NCBI GenBank assembly: GCA_026413885.1
Contig: JAOAKA010000002.1
Location: 124,001 to 188,000 of the forward strand
Origin: Sulfolobales archaeon
GTDB taxonomy: Archaea > Thermoproteota > Thermoprotei_A > Sulfolobales > NBVN01
Direction of reading: 5' to 3'
DNA: 64,000 bases
Every line of letters starts with the position of its first letter. Position 1 is the stretch's first letter. Shown here piece after piece: positions 41,274 through 51,256 of this stretch. The position numbers were made by a program, and so were the translations under genes. The notes under the pieces are model-generated. The model had not been told where the DNA came from, did no database searches, and was given only the letters and a program-made list of their open reading frames with translations.

Positions 41274-42026
41274 CTAAACTCTTGGAGCTATCCAAGTAGT
41301 TATCTTAGTACCATCTTCAAGTGATGCGTAGATCTTTAATGGAAGAGATGAACCAAACTCTACGTCGATTAATTCCGTAATAGATAGAGTAGATACTACA
41401 GTCTTCAAGTAGTCTACGTAGTACTTACTACTCACTTCATCTTCTCTGGACTCGAGTAGGTAGAGGGGTCTATCTAGAGCTAGAGAAGTCTTATAAGACC
41501 TGCCTTCTGAAGTAGATGAGACCTCTATTGAGTTATCTCTATATGTCAGCTCTACTTCGTCTCCAACTATTATTACATCTCTAATTAACTTCTTGAAGTC
41601 TTCTAGAGATATTTGAAATCTAACTGGTAGCTCAACTTGAATAGGTTCAATTAACTCTGTGATTGCTTCACTTATCTCTATAGAGAATTCTCGCTCCACC
41701 CCCGTTTTTACATTAGTTAGTAGAAGCCTCAGATATCTAGACGCTTTTTCATATTGAATAGTGATAGTATCTCTCTTACCAGCTCTCTTAACACTCCTTA
41801 AAAATCCGTCTCTAGATAAAGCGAGAGTCGTATCTGATGCTGCTTCAATACTCTCAAAGACATTACTTGGAAACGTAGCTTCAACCATCATGTTGTTATC
41901 TGATGTTAAAGCTCTAAACTCCAGCCCACTCGGAGTGACTCGGATTGGAATAGAGCTTAAAGGTCTGGCTAAACCTAGGAAGATGCTTCTGAATCTACTT
42001 CCATTTCCATAAACTAGCTTGAACAT
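41274..42026 (-). CDS. pcn: DNA sliding clamp PCNA, first paralogue
   Basis: This ring-forming clamp tethers DNA polymerase and repair enzymes. The 250-residue protein has the two-domain PCNA fold, with FKLVYGNGSRFRSIFLGLARPLSSIPIRVTPSGLEFRALTSDNNMMVEATFP in the first domain and EDFKKLIRDVIIVGDEVELTYRDNSIEVSSTSEG in the second. It is quite different from the second PCNA at 52.2 kb, as expected for subunits of the heteromeric clamps of Crenarchaeota. It starts at ATG. The RpoP-like gene lies upstream on the same strand. Confidence 0.93.
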   Translation of the reverse strand: MFKLVYGNGSRFRSIFLGLARPLSSIPIRVTPSGLEFRALTSDNNMMVEATFPSNVFESIEAASDTTLALSRDGFLRSVKRAGKRDTITIQYEKASRYLRLLLTNVKTGVEREFSIEISEAITELIEPIQVELPVRFQISLEDFKKLIRDVIIVGDEVELTYRDNSIEVSSTSEGRSYKTSLALDRPLYLLESREDEVSSKYYVDYLKTVVSTLSITELIDVEFGSSLPLKIYASLEDGTKITTWIAPRV

Positions 42027-42175
42027 GACTACACCGAAATGCTACTATCCGCAGAGCAATAAAAACAGGTGGCTGCGTGTACTTACAGCTACTAACTCAT
42101 TCTACCTTACTCTACAATCCTCAGCTGGTTATCTAGCTACTGAGAACCTAATCTACCTCGCTGAGTCTGAGATGT

Positions 42176-42355
42176 TTAGACCGCCTCGACCTTAGTTGGA
42201 CTGCTCTTTCTGGCTTTAACTATGAGTTTAGACCCACAAACTGGGCACCGTATGAATGCGTAACCCTCTCTAAGTGCTTTCTCGCTGAAGGGTTCCAACT
42301 CGTGTTTTCCGAAGATCTTACCGCAGACCCAGCATTTGTAGTATACTGACGACAT
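42176..42355 (-). CDS. rpoP: RNA polymerase subunit P-like zinc ribbon (Rpb12 type)
   Basis: This 59-residue zinc ribbon protein has cysteine pairs YYKCWVCGKIF and FIRCPVCGSKLIVKAR, separated by about 28 residues. The second pair followed by a basic strand matches the Rpb12/RpoP subunit that helps assemble RNA polymerase. The linker is longer than in some relatives, so a different zinc ribbon protein is possible. It starts at ATG (42353-42355). It lies upstream of PCNA on the same strand with a 149-nt gap. Confidence 0.65.
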   Translation of the reverse strand: MSSVYYKCWVCGKIFGKHELEPFSEKALREGYAFIRCPVCGSKLIVKARKSSPTKVEAV

Positions 42356-42454
42356 CTTCTAACTACCTTTCAGATGTGGCTTTAAGTAGGTAATAAGCTT
42401 TAAAAGATAGTTTAGAGAACTCTTGAAATATTCTCAGACCCTCTAAGTATGTCT

Positions 42455-43705
42455 CTAGGTGAGCTTCTTGAGTTCCATAGCGAGTTTTTCAATTAACTCC
42501 TCAATTCTTTTCTCATCTTCTGGTGTAGGTATAGCTTTTATCGAAACTGCGTCTAGAACTTGGAAGCCGGACTTATTGAGTAAGTCCACTATCTCTCTGA
42601 TCGCGGGCCCCCATGAGCTAGTGTTTAAGACTGCAGCTACTCTACCTCTTCCCACTTGTTTAATGTGTAGGTAGTTTGCGATATCCAGTACAGGTGGGAA
42701 TACCGCAGCATCGTATGTTGGGTAAATGAATACTATAGCTCCAGAGTCTACCACGTAGTGTAGAACATAGGACGGATGTACTCTAGCAGCATCTATTAGT
42801 TCAACCGTGACATCCTTCTTTCTTAATGCTTCAGCCACTCTCTCAACTATTTCTTCAGTCCTTCCGTACATAGAGCCGTATATGATTGATGCTTTAACAC
42901 GTAGCTTAGGCTGATATAGGTCTCGATATAGGGAGAATATCTTATCTATGTGTCTTCTATATATTGGTCCGTGTGACGGCGCTATAACAGAGATCTTCAA
43001 ACCCAGCTTCTCGATCTTACTAATAGCTTCTGAGACATTTCTAGAGTATTTAAGCACTATATTGGAGAAGTATCTCCTAGCTTCCTCAAGATAGTACTCG
43101 AGGTCTACTTCATCATCGAATATACCGCCGGCTAACGCTCCGTAGGAGCCGAAGGCATCACAACTAAAGAGTACTCCTTCTTCCTCCAGATATGTCATCA
43201 TGGTCTCCGGCCAGTGGATCCACGGTGTAAATATGAATTTGAGAGTTTTACCTCCCAAGTTCAGCACCCCTCCATCTAGAACTTCAACTATTCTGTCTCT
43301 AGGAACTTGATAGAGAGATTGAATGATCTTCGCACCGACCGGTGATATAACTATGCGCGCATTTCTAGCTAGACTGAGAAGAGCTGGAGTTGATGCGTGG
43401 TGGTCCGGCTCTAGGTGGTTGATTACTACGTACTTCACTCTATCTAGATCCCCAACTACCTCCCTAATCTTCTCGATGTATTCGTAGGTCAAGTGCCTAT
43501 CTACTCCATCTATCACAGCCGCCCCTTCAGAACCTTCAACAACATATGCGTTATACGAGATGCCGCTAGGTATAGGCCATAGAGACTCAAAGAGGTCTTT
43601 AACACAGTCATTTACTCCAACCCAGTAGACATCTTTTACTATCTGCTTAGGTTCTAGAGAGATGTGCTTAAGGTCTATACAACTCACTATTTCCACCTGG
43701 ATCAA
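42455..43705 (-). CDS. Flavodiiron protein (A-type flavoprotein)
   Basis: This enzyme of oxygen or nitric oxide reduction protects anaerobes. The 416-residue protein has a metallo-beta-lactamase-like diiron domain with NHLEPDHHAS (about 96-105), then the later ligands in CDAFG and APSHGPIYR. It ends with a flavodoxin domain (IIYGSMYGRTEEIVERVAEAL, residues about 268-410) that binds FMN. No rubredoxin domain is fused, so an external electron donor (rubredoxin or F420H2) is needed. The presence of the gene suggests an anaerobe that meets oxygen at times. It is monocistronic. Confidence 0.92.
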   Translation of the reverse strand: MIQVEIVSCIDLKHISLEPKQIVKDVYWVGVNDCVKDLFESLWPIPSGISYNAYVVEGSEGAAVIDGVDRHLTYEYIEKIREVVGDLDRVKYVVINHLEPDHHASTPALLSLARNARIVISPVGAKIIQSLYQVPRDRIVEVLDGGVLNLGGKTLKFIFTPWIHWPETMMTYLEEEGVLFSCDAFGSYGALAGGIFDDEVDLEYYLEEARRYFSNIVLKYSRNVSEAISKIEKLGLKISVIAPSHGPIYRRHIDKIFSLYRDLYQPKLRVKASIIYGSMYGRTEEIVERVAEALRKKDVTVELIDAARVHPSYVLHYVVDSGAIVFIYPTYDAAVFPPVLDIANYLHIKQVGRGRVAAVLNTSSWGPAIREIVDLLNKSGFQVLDAVSIKAIPTPEDEKRIEELIEKLAMELKKLT

Positions 43706-43819
43706 TCTCCTCAGAGTTATATAAATAAAGTAGACTTAGAGAGAATGCGGTGCGTCAACATCTAGATATTGAGATAACTGTGTTGAGTCTTATTACTAAA
43801 GGCGTGTGATATATTTGGG

Positions 43820-44827
43820 ATGCTCTTGGAGGAGGTTGTGATAGCAGAGAAGTTAGCTAAGAAGTTCGTTACTAAGAAGAGAGTTGGTTTACTCCGCAGT
43901 CACGTCGAGATTGTTGAAGCACTCAGAGGAGTATCCCTTAGAGTAAGAACAGGTGAAGTCGTCGGCTTACTAGGTCCTAATGGTGCTGGTAAGACAACCA
44001 CAATTAAGATACTCTCAACACTACTCCTACCAGACTCCGGGTACGCATCCATATACGGTTACGACGTAGTTCGAGAAGCTTCCGAGGTGCGTAAGCTTAT
44101 AGGGATCATGCTGACTGTTGAGAAGGGGTTCTACGGGAGACTTACGGGAAGAGAGAACTTAATCTATTTCGGCTCTCTCTACGGAATGGAGAAGCAAGAA
44201 CTCGAGAAGAGAATAGACTACCTTCTGGATTTAGTGGGATTAAAAGAGCTTGGAGGAGTTGATAGACTCTACGAGGAGTATAGTCTCGGAATGAGAGCTA
44301 GATTAGCACTAGCTAGAGCTCTACTGAAAGACCCACCAGTGTTGCTACTCGATGAACCAACTCTCGGACTCGACCCACCTTCAGCTAGAAGGATTAGGAG
44401 TCTAGTGAGGGAACTAGCCTCTAGAGAGGGGAAGTCTATACTCTACACATCACACAATATGTTTGAAGTAGAGTTAGTGTGTGATAGAGTTGTACTTATA
44501 AATAAGGGTGTTGTTGCTGCTGAAGGAACTCCTGAAGAACTTAAGAGTAAGTTACCTGATGTACGAACTATAGAGGTCTACTTAAAGCAACTACCTGAAG
44601 GTCTTACTGAAGAAATGCGGAAGCACGGTCTCGAAGTTCGAGAGCAGAATCAAGCACAAGACGGTCTCTACGTATTCAAGGTGTTGACTAGAAGGCCTAA
44701 CGAAGTAGTAAGCGATATAATGAAACTCGCGGTCTCTAAAGGTGCCGATATCGTGAGAATAAAGATTGAAGAACCCACACTTGAAGATGTCTTCGTTTAC
44801 TTTACCGAGAGAGGTGTTAAAGATTAG
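43820..44827 (+). CDS. ABC-2 transporter ATP-binding protein
   Basis: This cytoplasmic ATPase drives an exporter together with the two membrane genes that follow. The 335-residue protein shows Walker A GPNGAGKTTT, a Q-loop region, a signature YSLGMRARLALARAL (the usual SGG replaced by SLG), and Walker B LLLDEPTLGLDP with the H-loop TSHNMFEVE. A C-terminal domain of about 100 residues is as in the DrrA or CcmA group. The substrate is unknown, possibly a drug, lipid or polysaccharide. It overlaps the next gene by about 14 nt, so the three genes form an operon. Confidence 0.93.
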   Translation: MLLEEVVIAEKLAKKFVTKKRVGLLRSHVEIVEALRGVSLRVRTGEVVGLLGPNGAGKTTTIKILSTLLLPDSGYASIYGYDVVREASEVRKLIGIMLTVEKGFYGRLTGRENLIYFGSLYGMEKQELEKRIDYLLDLVGLKELGGVDRLYEEYSLGMRARLALARALLKDPPVLLLDEPTLGLDPPSARRIRSLVRELASREGKSILYTSHNMFEVELVCDRVVLINKGVVAAEGTPEELKSKLPDVRTIEVYLKQLPEGLTEEMRKHGLEVREQNQAQDGLYVFKVLTRRPNEVVSDIMKLAVSKGADIVRIKIEEPTLEDVFVYFTERGVKD

Positions 44828-45632
44828 GAGTTTCGCTAGATTGATTAGAGCTGAGATGGTGCTCGTATATGCTGACTTCTTTAGAAGAAAGAGTCTAGTA
44901 ATTATGTATCTAGCTTGGCCATATATTTCAGCTGCTTTTATGTTGATGTTTGGATATAGTATCGGTTCACCTCAGTTTTTCGTGGAGAGAGTTGGTGTCG
45001 AACCACCTCTCTTTCTGATGGTGGGTAGTTACTTACTCTTCTCTATAATGACTATAGTAGACGACATAATGTGGAGACCTATTTTTGATGAAAGCTCCGG
45101 GGTACTACCATATGTAATATCGAGTCCAACTAATGTTGTTTTACACTACGTGTCTATACCGGTACCGAGGTTCACTCTCTCTATAGCTTTAGGAGCAGCT
45201 GCTCTCCTCCCGATATCCATAGTGTACAGAGGTTTCAATGGACTTCTAGTGAGTTTAACTGTAGTTGCTCTCTCTATACTATCCGCAGTTGTGTTTATTC
45301 CTCTAGCTACAGCTCTAGGTCTAGGACTCTATATTACCGGTGGTGAGAACTGGCGAGCGATAAATTTTCTCAGACCACTACTCCTCACGATGACTGGAGT
45401 GTATTACCCGAGGTGGTTAATGAGTCTCCCCCTCTATCTCCTATCGTCTTTACTTCCACCAGCTCACTGTGTAGAGGTAGTTCAGAGAGTCTTAGCAGGT
45501 ATGGCTGAATTACATAAGATCACTGTACCACTAGCTCTAGCTATAGCTCTGAGCATACTATATAGTCCCGGGATGTTGAAGACTTCAGCTATGTGGGAAT
45601 TTAAGAAGTTGAGAGAAGGTGTTAAAGTATGA
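44814..45632 (+). CDS. ABC-2 transporter permease, first subunit
   Basis: This integral membrane protein of about 272 residues has six predicted segments (for example VIMYLAWPYISAAFMLMFGY, VVALSILSAVVFIPLATALGLGLY). The pattern fits ABC-2 type permeases. I place the start at GTG 44814, inside the end of the ATPase gene; earlier in-frame starts would add an out-of-family N-terminus translated from the ATPase gene. It overlaps the next permease gene by 4 nt. Confidence 0.85.
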   Translation: MLKIRSFARLIRAEMVLVYADFFRRKSLVIMYLAWPYISAAFMLMFGYSIGSPQFFVERVGVEPPLFLMVGSYLLFSIMTIVDDIMWRPIFDESSGVLPYVISSPTNVVLHYVSIPVPRFTLSIALGAAALLPISIVYRGFNGLLVSLTVVALSILSAVVFIPLATALGLGLYITGGENWRAINFLRPLLLTMTGVYYPRWLMSLPLYLLSSLLPPAHCVEVVQRVLAGMAELHKITVPLALAIALSILYSPGMLKTSAMWEFKKLREGVKV

Positions 45633-46435
45633 AGAAATTACTTCACTCAGCTAGAGCTGTTTTAGTAGCTTACTTTACTGCTGAATTAATTAGAAGTAAA
45701 GGTCTTGCTTACGGATTTCTATCACTAGCTGTCTGGCTATCTATGTTTATAGTGCCAGCATCTCTATTTGCTAAAGGAGAGATCATGCACTCAGCTTTAA
45801 CCGGTATCTTAGTGGGTATATCTGTCTTTCTAGCCTACAATACAGCTACATGGGACTGGGCTCTACTTTTAAGGTGGTTAATACAGTTGGAAGTACTTGA
45901 ATACGTAATGGCTTCCGGTAGTTCGATAGTCTCACACTATCTAGGGACTATACCGGTATCAATAGCTTGGTATTCGATAGCTTTAGGAGTTGCTTATACT
46001 ATAGTTAGCGTTTTCCTTGGACCGCCTAATATTACGGTAGTAGACCCTCTAGCCCTTGTTGCGGGTATATGCTCTCTAATGCTAGTTCTTCTAGCGTATT
46101 CCTTCATACTTGGTGGTACAGTGCTATCTGTTGGTTCAGCTGGACCTATATTAGAGTTTATTGCGTGGATTCTTCCAGTAGCTACTGGGAGTATAACTCC
46201 ACTAGCCTTTATGCCGAAGCCTATCCAGATATTTGCATATCTAACTCCGTTCAGCTATCCTGCAGAGCTTCTCAGATACTCTCTCGGGGTCTCATCCACT
46301 CTACTAGACCCTGGTTTAACCGCAATTATAGGGGCAAGCTACTCAGCAGTCTTCTTTACTGCGGGATTACTATATCTTAACCATCAAGTGAGGAAGCTAT
46401 TAAGAGAAGGAATTCGGTCTGTAGCTCTATTTTAA
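45629..46435 (+). CDS. ABC-2 transporter permease, second subunit
   Basis: This 268-residue membrane protein has about six segments and closes the ABC-2 operon. It shows PLALVAGICSLMLVLLAYSFILGG and the late ABC-2 region ITPLAFMPKPIQIFAYLTPFSYPAELLRYSL. It is related in layout to the preceding permease, so the exporter is probably a heterodimer with the ATPase as a homodimer. Confidence 0.85.
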   Translation: MKKLLHSARAVLVAYFTAELIRSKGLAYGFLSLAVWLSMFIVPASLFAKGEIMHSALTGILVGISVFLAYNTATWDWALLLRWLIQLEVLEYVMASGSSIVSHYLGTIPVSIAWYSIALGVAYTIVSVFLGPPNITVVDPLALVAGICSLMLVLLAYSFILGGTVLSVGSAGPILEFIAWILPVATGSITPLAFMPKPIQIFAYLTPFSYPAELLRYSLGVSSTLLDPGLTAIIGASYSAVFFTAGLLYLNHQVRKLLREGIRSVALF

Positions 46436-46544
46436 ACTTCTCACTACCTATAGCGTACATATTTATAGAGTACCGGGAGATCGCGGCTGCCTCTATTTAA
46501 GTTGAACTATAGAGTTGGTTCGGGGTAGATAGAGGGTCATAGGT

Positions 46545-48278
46545 ATGTCTGTCAAGGATATACTGGGAGACAGGTACGACAAGATAGTTGATCTAGCTAA
46601 GAGAAGGGGTTTCTTCTGGCCTTCATATGAGATCTACGGCGGTGTCGCCGGTTTCTACGACTTAGGGCCTCTGGGCGTCATGCTTAAGATAAACGTAGTT
46701 AATCTATGGAGAGAATACTTTGTTTTAAAACATCAAGACTTAGTCGCCGAGATTGAGACACCTATTATAGCACCGGAAGTCGTGCTTAGAGCGAGCGGTC
46801 ATATAAACCACTTTACAGACCCAATAATTGAGTGTCTTAATTGTGGGCGAAAGTATAGAGCAGATCACTTAATTGAAGAGAATATCGGTCTGAAAGTTGA
46901 AGGATACGGAGTTGAGGATTTGAATAAAATAGTTAGAGAGAAAGAGTTAAAGTGTCCTCAGTGTGGTGGTAAGCTAAGTGATGTTAGAACATTCAATCTA
47001 CTATTTAAAACTACTATTGGGCCGTATTCATCTGATGTAGGATATCTCAGACCTGAGGCAGCTCAGGGAATGTTTTCAGCCTTCAAGAGAGTCTTCATCT
47101 CGATGAGGGAGAGACTACCGCTGGGAATAGCTCAAATAGGTAGAGTAGCTCGAAATGAGATCTCACCGAGGCAGGGCATGGTTAGACTGCGAGAATTCAC
47201 GATTATGGAAGTAGAATTCTTCCACGATCCTGAAGGCGATGACCCACCGTGGGATAGATTTTCAGGAAAGCTGAGACTGCTCCCAGCTGAATTAAGACAG
47301 AGAGGTGAGGAGAAACCGATTGAAGTAGATGTAGTTGAAGCAGTAAGAGAGGGCTTGATAAAGAATAAATGGCTTGGGTATTGGATGTGTGTTGCTAGAG
47401 ATTTCATTAGAGAGCTCGGGGTAGAGTATAGCGATATGCATTACGAAGAGAAAATGCCTTACGAGAGAGCACATTACTCAGCACAAACATTCGACCAGCT
47501 AGTTAGAGTAAGCCGTTGGGGATGGGTCGAAGTCTCCGGTCACGCCTATAGAACAGACTACGACTTAAGGAGGCATATGGAGATCTCTGGTGAAGATATG
47601 AAGGTGTTTAAGCCATTTAAAGAACCTAGAGTAGTTGAAGTAGAGAAAGTAGTTGTTGATAAAGCAGTATTGGGTAGGGCTCTCGGATCATCTCTAGCAT
47701 CTTTTCTCGAAGTTCTGAGAAACATGGACGTTGAGGAAGTGAAAAAAGCACTAGCTACTTCTGAGGAAAATATAGTGATATCTGGTTTCCGCGTTCCGCG
47801 AGCAGCAGTAAAGATAGTGAAAGAAGTGGAGAAACTTTCCGGAACTAAGATAATTCCTCATGTAGCAGAGCCTTCGTTTGGTGCTGAGAGACTGGTGCTT
47901 ATAGTTCTCGATAAGGCCTATTCTGAAGAAGAGAATAGAGTAGTCCTCAAGATACCTAAGAAGATAGCTCCAGTAAAAGCAGCTGTTTTTCCGCTACTCG
48001 AGAGAGAAGAACTCGTAAGAGTTGCTAAAGAGATCTACTCAGACCTGGTGTCTCTAAGGCTTACAGTACTGTATGACGAAAGCGGCAGTATTGGAAGGAG
48101 ATATGCTAGAGCTGATGAGATAGGTATTCCGTATGCTGTAACCGTAGACTTTCAGACGCTAAGTGATGATACTGTTACAATTAGAGATAGAGATACTAAA
48201 CAGCAAATACGTGTAAGTATAAAGGACTTACGCAAAAAGCTTCTAGAGCTACTAGACCTCGAGCTGGGAGCAGTCTAG
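46545..48278 (+). CDS. glyS: Glycyl-tRNA synthetase
   Basis: This class II enzyme charges tRNA-Gly and is homodimeric in archaea. The 577-residue protein shows GFFWPSYEIYGGVAGFYDLGPLG at the start, a zinc ribbon in the insertion (CLNCGRKYRADH and KCPQCGGKL), motif 2 (RVARNEISPRQGMVRLREFTIMEVEFF), motif 3 (PSFGAERLVLIVLDKAY) and the C-terminal anticodon-binding domain. It starts at ATG. A TATA-like CTATTTAAG (46492-46500) and GAGGGT upstream support transcription from its own promoter. Confidence 0.97.
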   Translation: MSVKDILGDRYDKIVDLAKRRGFFWPSYEIYGGVAGFYDLGPLGVMLKINVVNLWREYFVLKHQDLVAEIETPIIAPEVVLRASGHINHFTDPIIECLNCGRKYRADHLIEENIGLKVEGYGVEDLNKIVREKELKCPQCGGKLSDVRTFNLLFKTTIGPYSSDVGYLRPEAAQGMFSAFKRVFISMRERLPLGIAQIGRVARNEISPRQGMVRLREFTIMEVEFFHDPEGDDPPWDRFSGKLRLLPAELRQRGEEKPIEVDVVEAVREGLIKNKWLGYWMCVARDFIRELGVEYSDMHYEEKMPYERAHYSAQTFDQLVRVSRWGWVEVSGHAYRTDYDLRRHMEISGEDMKVFKPFKEPRVVEVEKVVVDKAVLGRALGSSLASFLEVLRNMDVEEVKKALATSEENIVISGFRVPRAAVKIVKEVEKLSGTKIIPHVAEPSFGAERLVLIVLDKAYSEEENRVVLKIPKKIAPVKAAVFPLLEREELVRVAKEIYSDLVSLRLTVLYDESGSIGRRYARADEIGIPYAVTVDFQTLSDDTVTIRDRDTKQQIRVSIKDLRKKLLELLDLELGAV

Positions 48279-48367
48279 CGAAATACTATTGAATTACGTG
48301 TTTAAACCAGGTGGATATCTTCGCGATTTCCACGAATTCTAAGACAGCTATATAGGGAACTCAGAGA

Positions 48368-50113
48368 CTAAAATTTGAGGGCTTCAGGTCTCTGCGAGTT
48401 TACCTTCTCTCTTACAGAGCCTAGAAAAGCCTCTCTCTTCTCGGAGTCGAGGAGAGTGGCGGCTAGATCTTTCGGGATCTTAGTGAAGACTACTCTGGGT
48501 TCTCGAATTACGTGTCTATCTTTAATGAGCTCACTTGGAGAGTTCTTTACGACGAGTTTTCCACTGTTTTCTACACCCATCATGTCTAGTAGAGATGTTG
48601 AACTCGCAGGCATTATGGGGTGCAGCATTACCGCTAGATATAGGCCTAGTTTAAAGCACAAGCTCAGTGTTGTCTTAACGTCTTCAGGGTCTTCCCTGAT
48701 TTTAAACCACGGAGCTTTCTTAGTTATATACTGATTTCCGAGTCTAGCTAACTCAATTACTACATCAGTAGCTCGTCTTATTTCAGCTCTATCCATGTGC
48801 TGCACGTATTTAGACCAACTCTCCTCAGCCCCCTCTAGAACCTCTCTATCTAAATCTCCAATTTTACTGGCTTCCGGGACTTCCCCATTGAAGTATCTCC
48901 ATATTAGTGTGAGTGTTCTATGGATAAAGTTGCCTATATCATCGTTTAGCTCACTATTTACCACTCTGATGAACTCGCTCCACTTAAAGCTAGTATCTCT
49001 ATCTTCAGGCCTCATCCTCATTAAAGTAAATCTCCAGTAGTCTACTTCATTAAATATTTCAACTGCTTCATCAGCCCAGACACCTACCCTCCTGCTTTTA
49101 CTGAATTTCTCTCCTTCGTATAGTAGGTACTCTGTTGCTGAAATTATGTCTGGGAGTTTGTAGTTTCTTTCTGACGCTAGAATAAGTGCTGGAAATATTA
49201 TCGCGTGAAACGGTATGTTATCCTTACCGATGAAGTAGGCAGTCATTGTATCGGGACTGGACCAGAGTTCTAGCCACTCACTCTGCTTCTCGGTCCTCAA
49301 GAATAACTCCTTTGTTGCTGAAATATAGCCTAGTAGTGCGTCAAACCATACGTAGATAGTCTTGTCTTCAGCTTCTTTAAATGGTGCTGGAATACCCCAC
49401 GCGACATCTCTCGTTAGCGCTCTCGGTTCTAGTCCAGACTCAATCCACGAGATAGAGTACCTCTTGACGTTCTCTCCGAGGAGGCCGTGATTTCTCAGCC
49501 ATTCATATATTCTTCCCTCAAGTCTATCCAACCTAAAGAACCAGTGCTTTCTAGATACGAAGATAGGTCTACTATCGCAGAAGGTACATCTCGGGTTGAC
49601 TAAGAAGTCTGGATCGAGTATTCTACCACATTTATCACACTGATCACCGCGAGCATCTTCGTAGCCGCAGTAGGGACATGTCCCACTTATGAATCTATCT
49701 GCTAGGTAGAGTCTATCTCTAGGACACCAAGCGACAAATTGCTCGCGAGTCTCTACATAGCCGTTTTTCTCGATATCCAACATGAAGTCTCTGACAAAAT
49801 CCTTATGTATATTTGATTCTGTTCTTGTGTAGTTATCGAATGATATATTCCACAATCTCCATATGTGTAGTATGTAGTTGTGTGCTTGATCTGTAAAGAC
49901 TTTTGGTTCGAAGCCCTTCTTTCTTGCCTCTATCTCAATGACTGTTCCGTGCTCGTCACTCCCACTTACGAAGATAACTCTATGTCCTCTCATTCTTAAA
50001 TATCTCGCGAAGACGTCAGCTGAGAGTACACTACCTACTAGAGTGCCTAAGTGAGGAACACCATTTACGTAAGGCCAGGCTGATGTAACGACCCAGTTCC
50101 CCGTATTCCACAC
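48368..50113 (-). CDS. metG: Methionyl-tRNA synthetase
   Basis: This class I enzyme charges initiator and elongator tRNA-Met. The 581-residue protein shows SAWPYVNGVPHLGTLVG (HIGH region, here HLGT), a zinc knuckle region with CPRDRLYLADRFISGTCPYCG and CDKCGRILDPDF, the KMSKS-like loop GEKFSKSRRVGVW, and a helical anticodon-binding domain. The C-terminal dimerisation domain of some enzymes is absent, as is usual in Crenarchaeota. Given the unusual start codons seen nearby, initiator tRNA charging is of interest, but this enzyme looks standard. Confidence 0.97.
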   Translation of the reverse strand: MWNTGNWVVTSAWPYVNGVPHLGTLVGSVLSADVFARYLRMRGHRVIFVSGSDEHGTVIEIEARKKGFEPKVFTDQAHNYILHIWRLWNISFDNYTRTESNIHKDFVRDFMLDIEKNGYVETREQFVAWCPRDRLYLADRFISGTCPYCGYEDARGDQCDKCGRILDPDFLVNPRCTFCDSRPIFVSRKHWFFRLDRLEGRIYEWLRNHGLLGENVKRYSISWIESGLEPRALTRDVAWGIPAPFKEAEDKTIYVWFDALLGYISATKELFLRTEKQSEWLELWSSPDTMTAYFIGKDNIPFHAIIFPALILASERNYKLPDIISATEYLLYEGEKFSKSRRVGVWADEAVEIFNEVDYWRFTLMRMRPEDRDTSFKWSEFIRVVNSELNDDIGNFIHRTLTLIWRYFNGEVPEASKIGDLDREVLEGAEESWSKYVQHMDRAEIRRATDVVIELARLGNQYITKKAPWFKIREDPEDVKTTLSLCFKLGLYLAVMLHPIMPASSTSLLDMMGVENSGKLVVKNSPSELIKDRHVIREPRVVFTKIPKDLAATLLDSEKREAFLGSVREKVNSQRPEALKF

Positions 50114-50185
50114 CTAACTAGCTTTACGCTAGAACTTTTAACGTGCTTATAGCTTGAGTAAACAACACGTGTGGGAACTGAGTAG

Positions 50186-51256
50186 TTGAGAAGGTCATCA
50201 CACTCTATCTACTCTAGGTACCCTGTTTTAGTAGGTTTGGAAGGTCTCTCTAAGATGCTTTTTGGAGAGATACTGAACGCTAGAGACGTAATCGATCACG
50301 TAAAGACCTTTGCAGATAGAGCTATAGCCAGAGTAAAACACGCGGTAGAGGGACTACACTACGAACCTGTGGATGACCCCTTAGTAGAACTCTCAAGCTT
50401 CTACCTAGCTATCGCACTCACACAGCATGCTCACAGCTGGCTACTGAGAAGACTAGCAGATCATGAAGGTAAGAGAGTTAACTCAGAAATTATGATGGAG
50501 AGAGACGTAGATGTAGTAAATATACTTAGAAACCTAGGTGTCGAGGTAGAGTACATCGGTGAGCTAGATGGATGTGGACATAGAGTCGTCTTAGGTAGGT
50601 CTGGGTCGAGAGAGACGGTAGCGTGTTTTCCGTATAGAACAACTATTCCGAAATACCTCAGATGTGCTGAAAGACTTCTTACAGAACCTAGTTGGAAGCT
50701 AGTAAATAGGATAGTTCTTAAAGGCTATGTCTATCTGAGCAAGAAAGACCTAGCTAGATTAGCTGAAGAATTAGTAAAGAAGAGAGTAATTGAATGTGGA
50801 AGAGTCTTCTCGGAGGAGTCTATCGGTGAATTACTCAAAGATTACCTAGATGTAGTTAAAAAACTCGTACCAAGAGGGGTTTTAGAGAGGGAGAAGAGAG
50901 AAGTACCGAAGAAGGTAGAGAGGGCTTTTCCTCCATGCATGTCTAGACTTAAAGATATGCTATCTCGAGGTGAACACTTAAGCCACCACCAGCGCTTTTC
51001 TCTATCAACCTTTATGCTCTCAGTAGGCTACAGTGTTGACGAAGTAGTAGAGGCCTTCCGGACTTCACCAGATTTCGAAGAGAAGATAGCTAGATATCAA
51101 GTAGAGCACTTAGCTGGTTTAAGAGGCAGTAGGAAGGAGTATAGAACCTATAGCTGTGAGAAAATGAAATCTCTCGGTCTCTGTGTGGCAGAATGTGGTA
51201 CTAAGACCCCACTTCAGTACTATAGAAAAGCTGTTAGAGAACCAGGAACTCTATGA
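50186..51256 (+). CDS. priL: DNA primase large subunit PriL
   Basis: This non-catalytic subunit supports primer synthesis for replication. The 356-residue protein has the helical N-domain (YRYPVLVGLEGL-like start) and the C-terminal iron-sulfur domain with cysteines in FPPCMSRLKDML, YSCEKMKSLGLCVAECG. The sequence HLSHHQRFSLSTFMLSVGYSVDEVVEAFRTSPDF is diagnostic. It starts at TTG. Its end overlaps the end of the convergent 170-residue gene by 23 nt. The small catalytic subunit is not in the window. Confidence 0.93.
   Translation: MRRSSHSIYSRYPVLVGLEGLSKMLFGEILNARDVIDHVKTFADRAIARVKHAVEGLHYEPVDDPLVELSSFYLAIALTQHAHSWLLRRLADHEGKRVNSEIMMERDVDVVNILRNLGVEVEYIGELDGCGHRVVLGRSGSRETVACFPYRTTIPKYLRCAERLLTEPSWKLVNRIVLKGYVYLSKKDLARLAEELVKKRVIECGRVFSEESIGELLKDYLDVVKKLVPRGVLEREKREVPKKVERAFPPCMSRLKDMLSRGEHLSHHQRFSLSTFMLSVGYSVDEVVEAFRTSPDFEEKIARYQVEHLAGLRGSRKEYRTYSCEKMKSLGLCVAECGTKTPLQYYRKAVREPGTL

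Noticed and set aside
46069-46380. Second plus-strand frame inside the ABC-2 permease gene
   Set aside because: It is an out-of-frame shadow with Ser/Cys/Tyr-rich content inside a conserved membrane protein gene.
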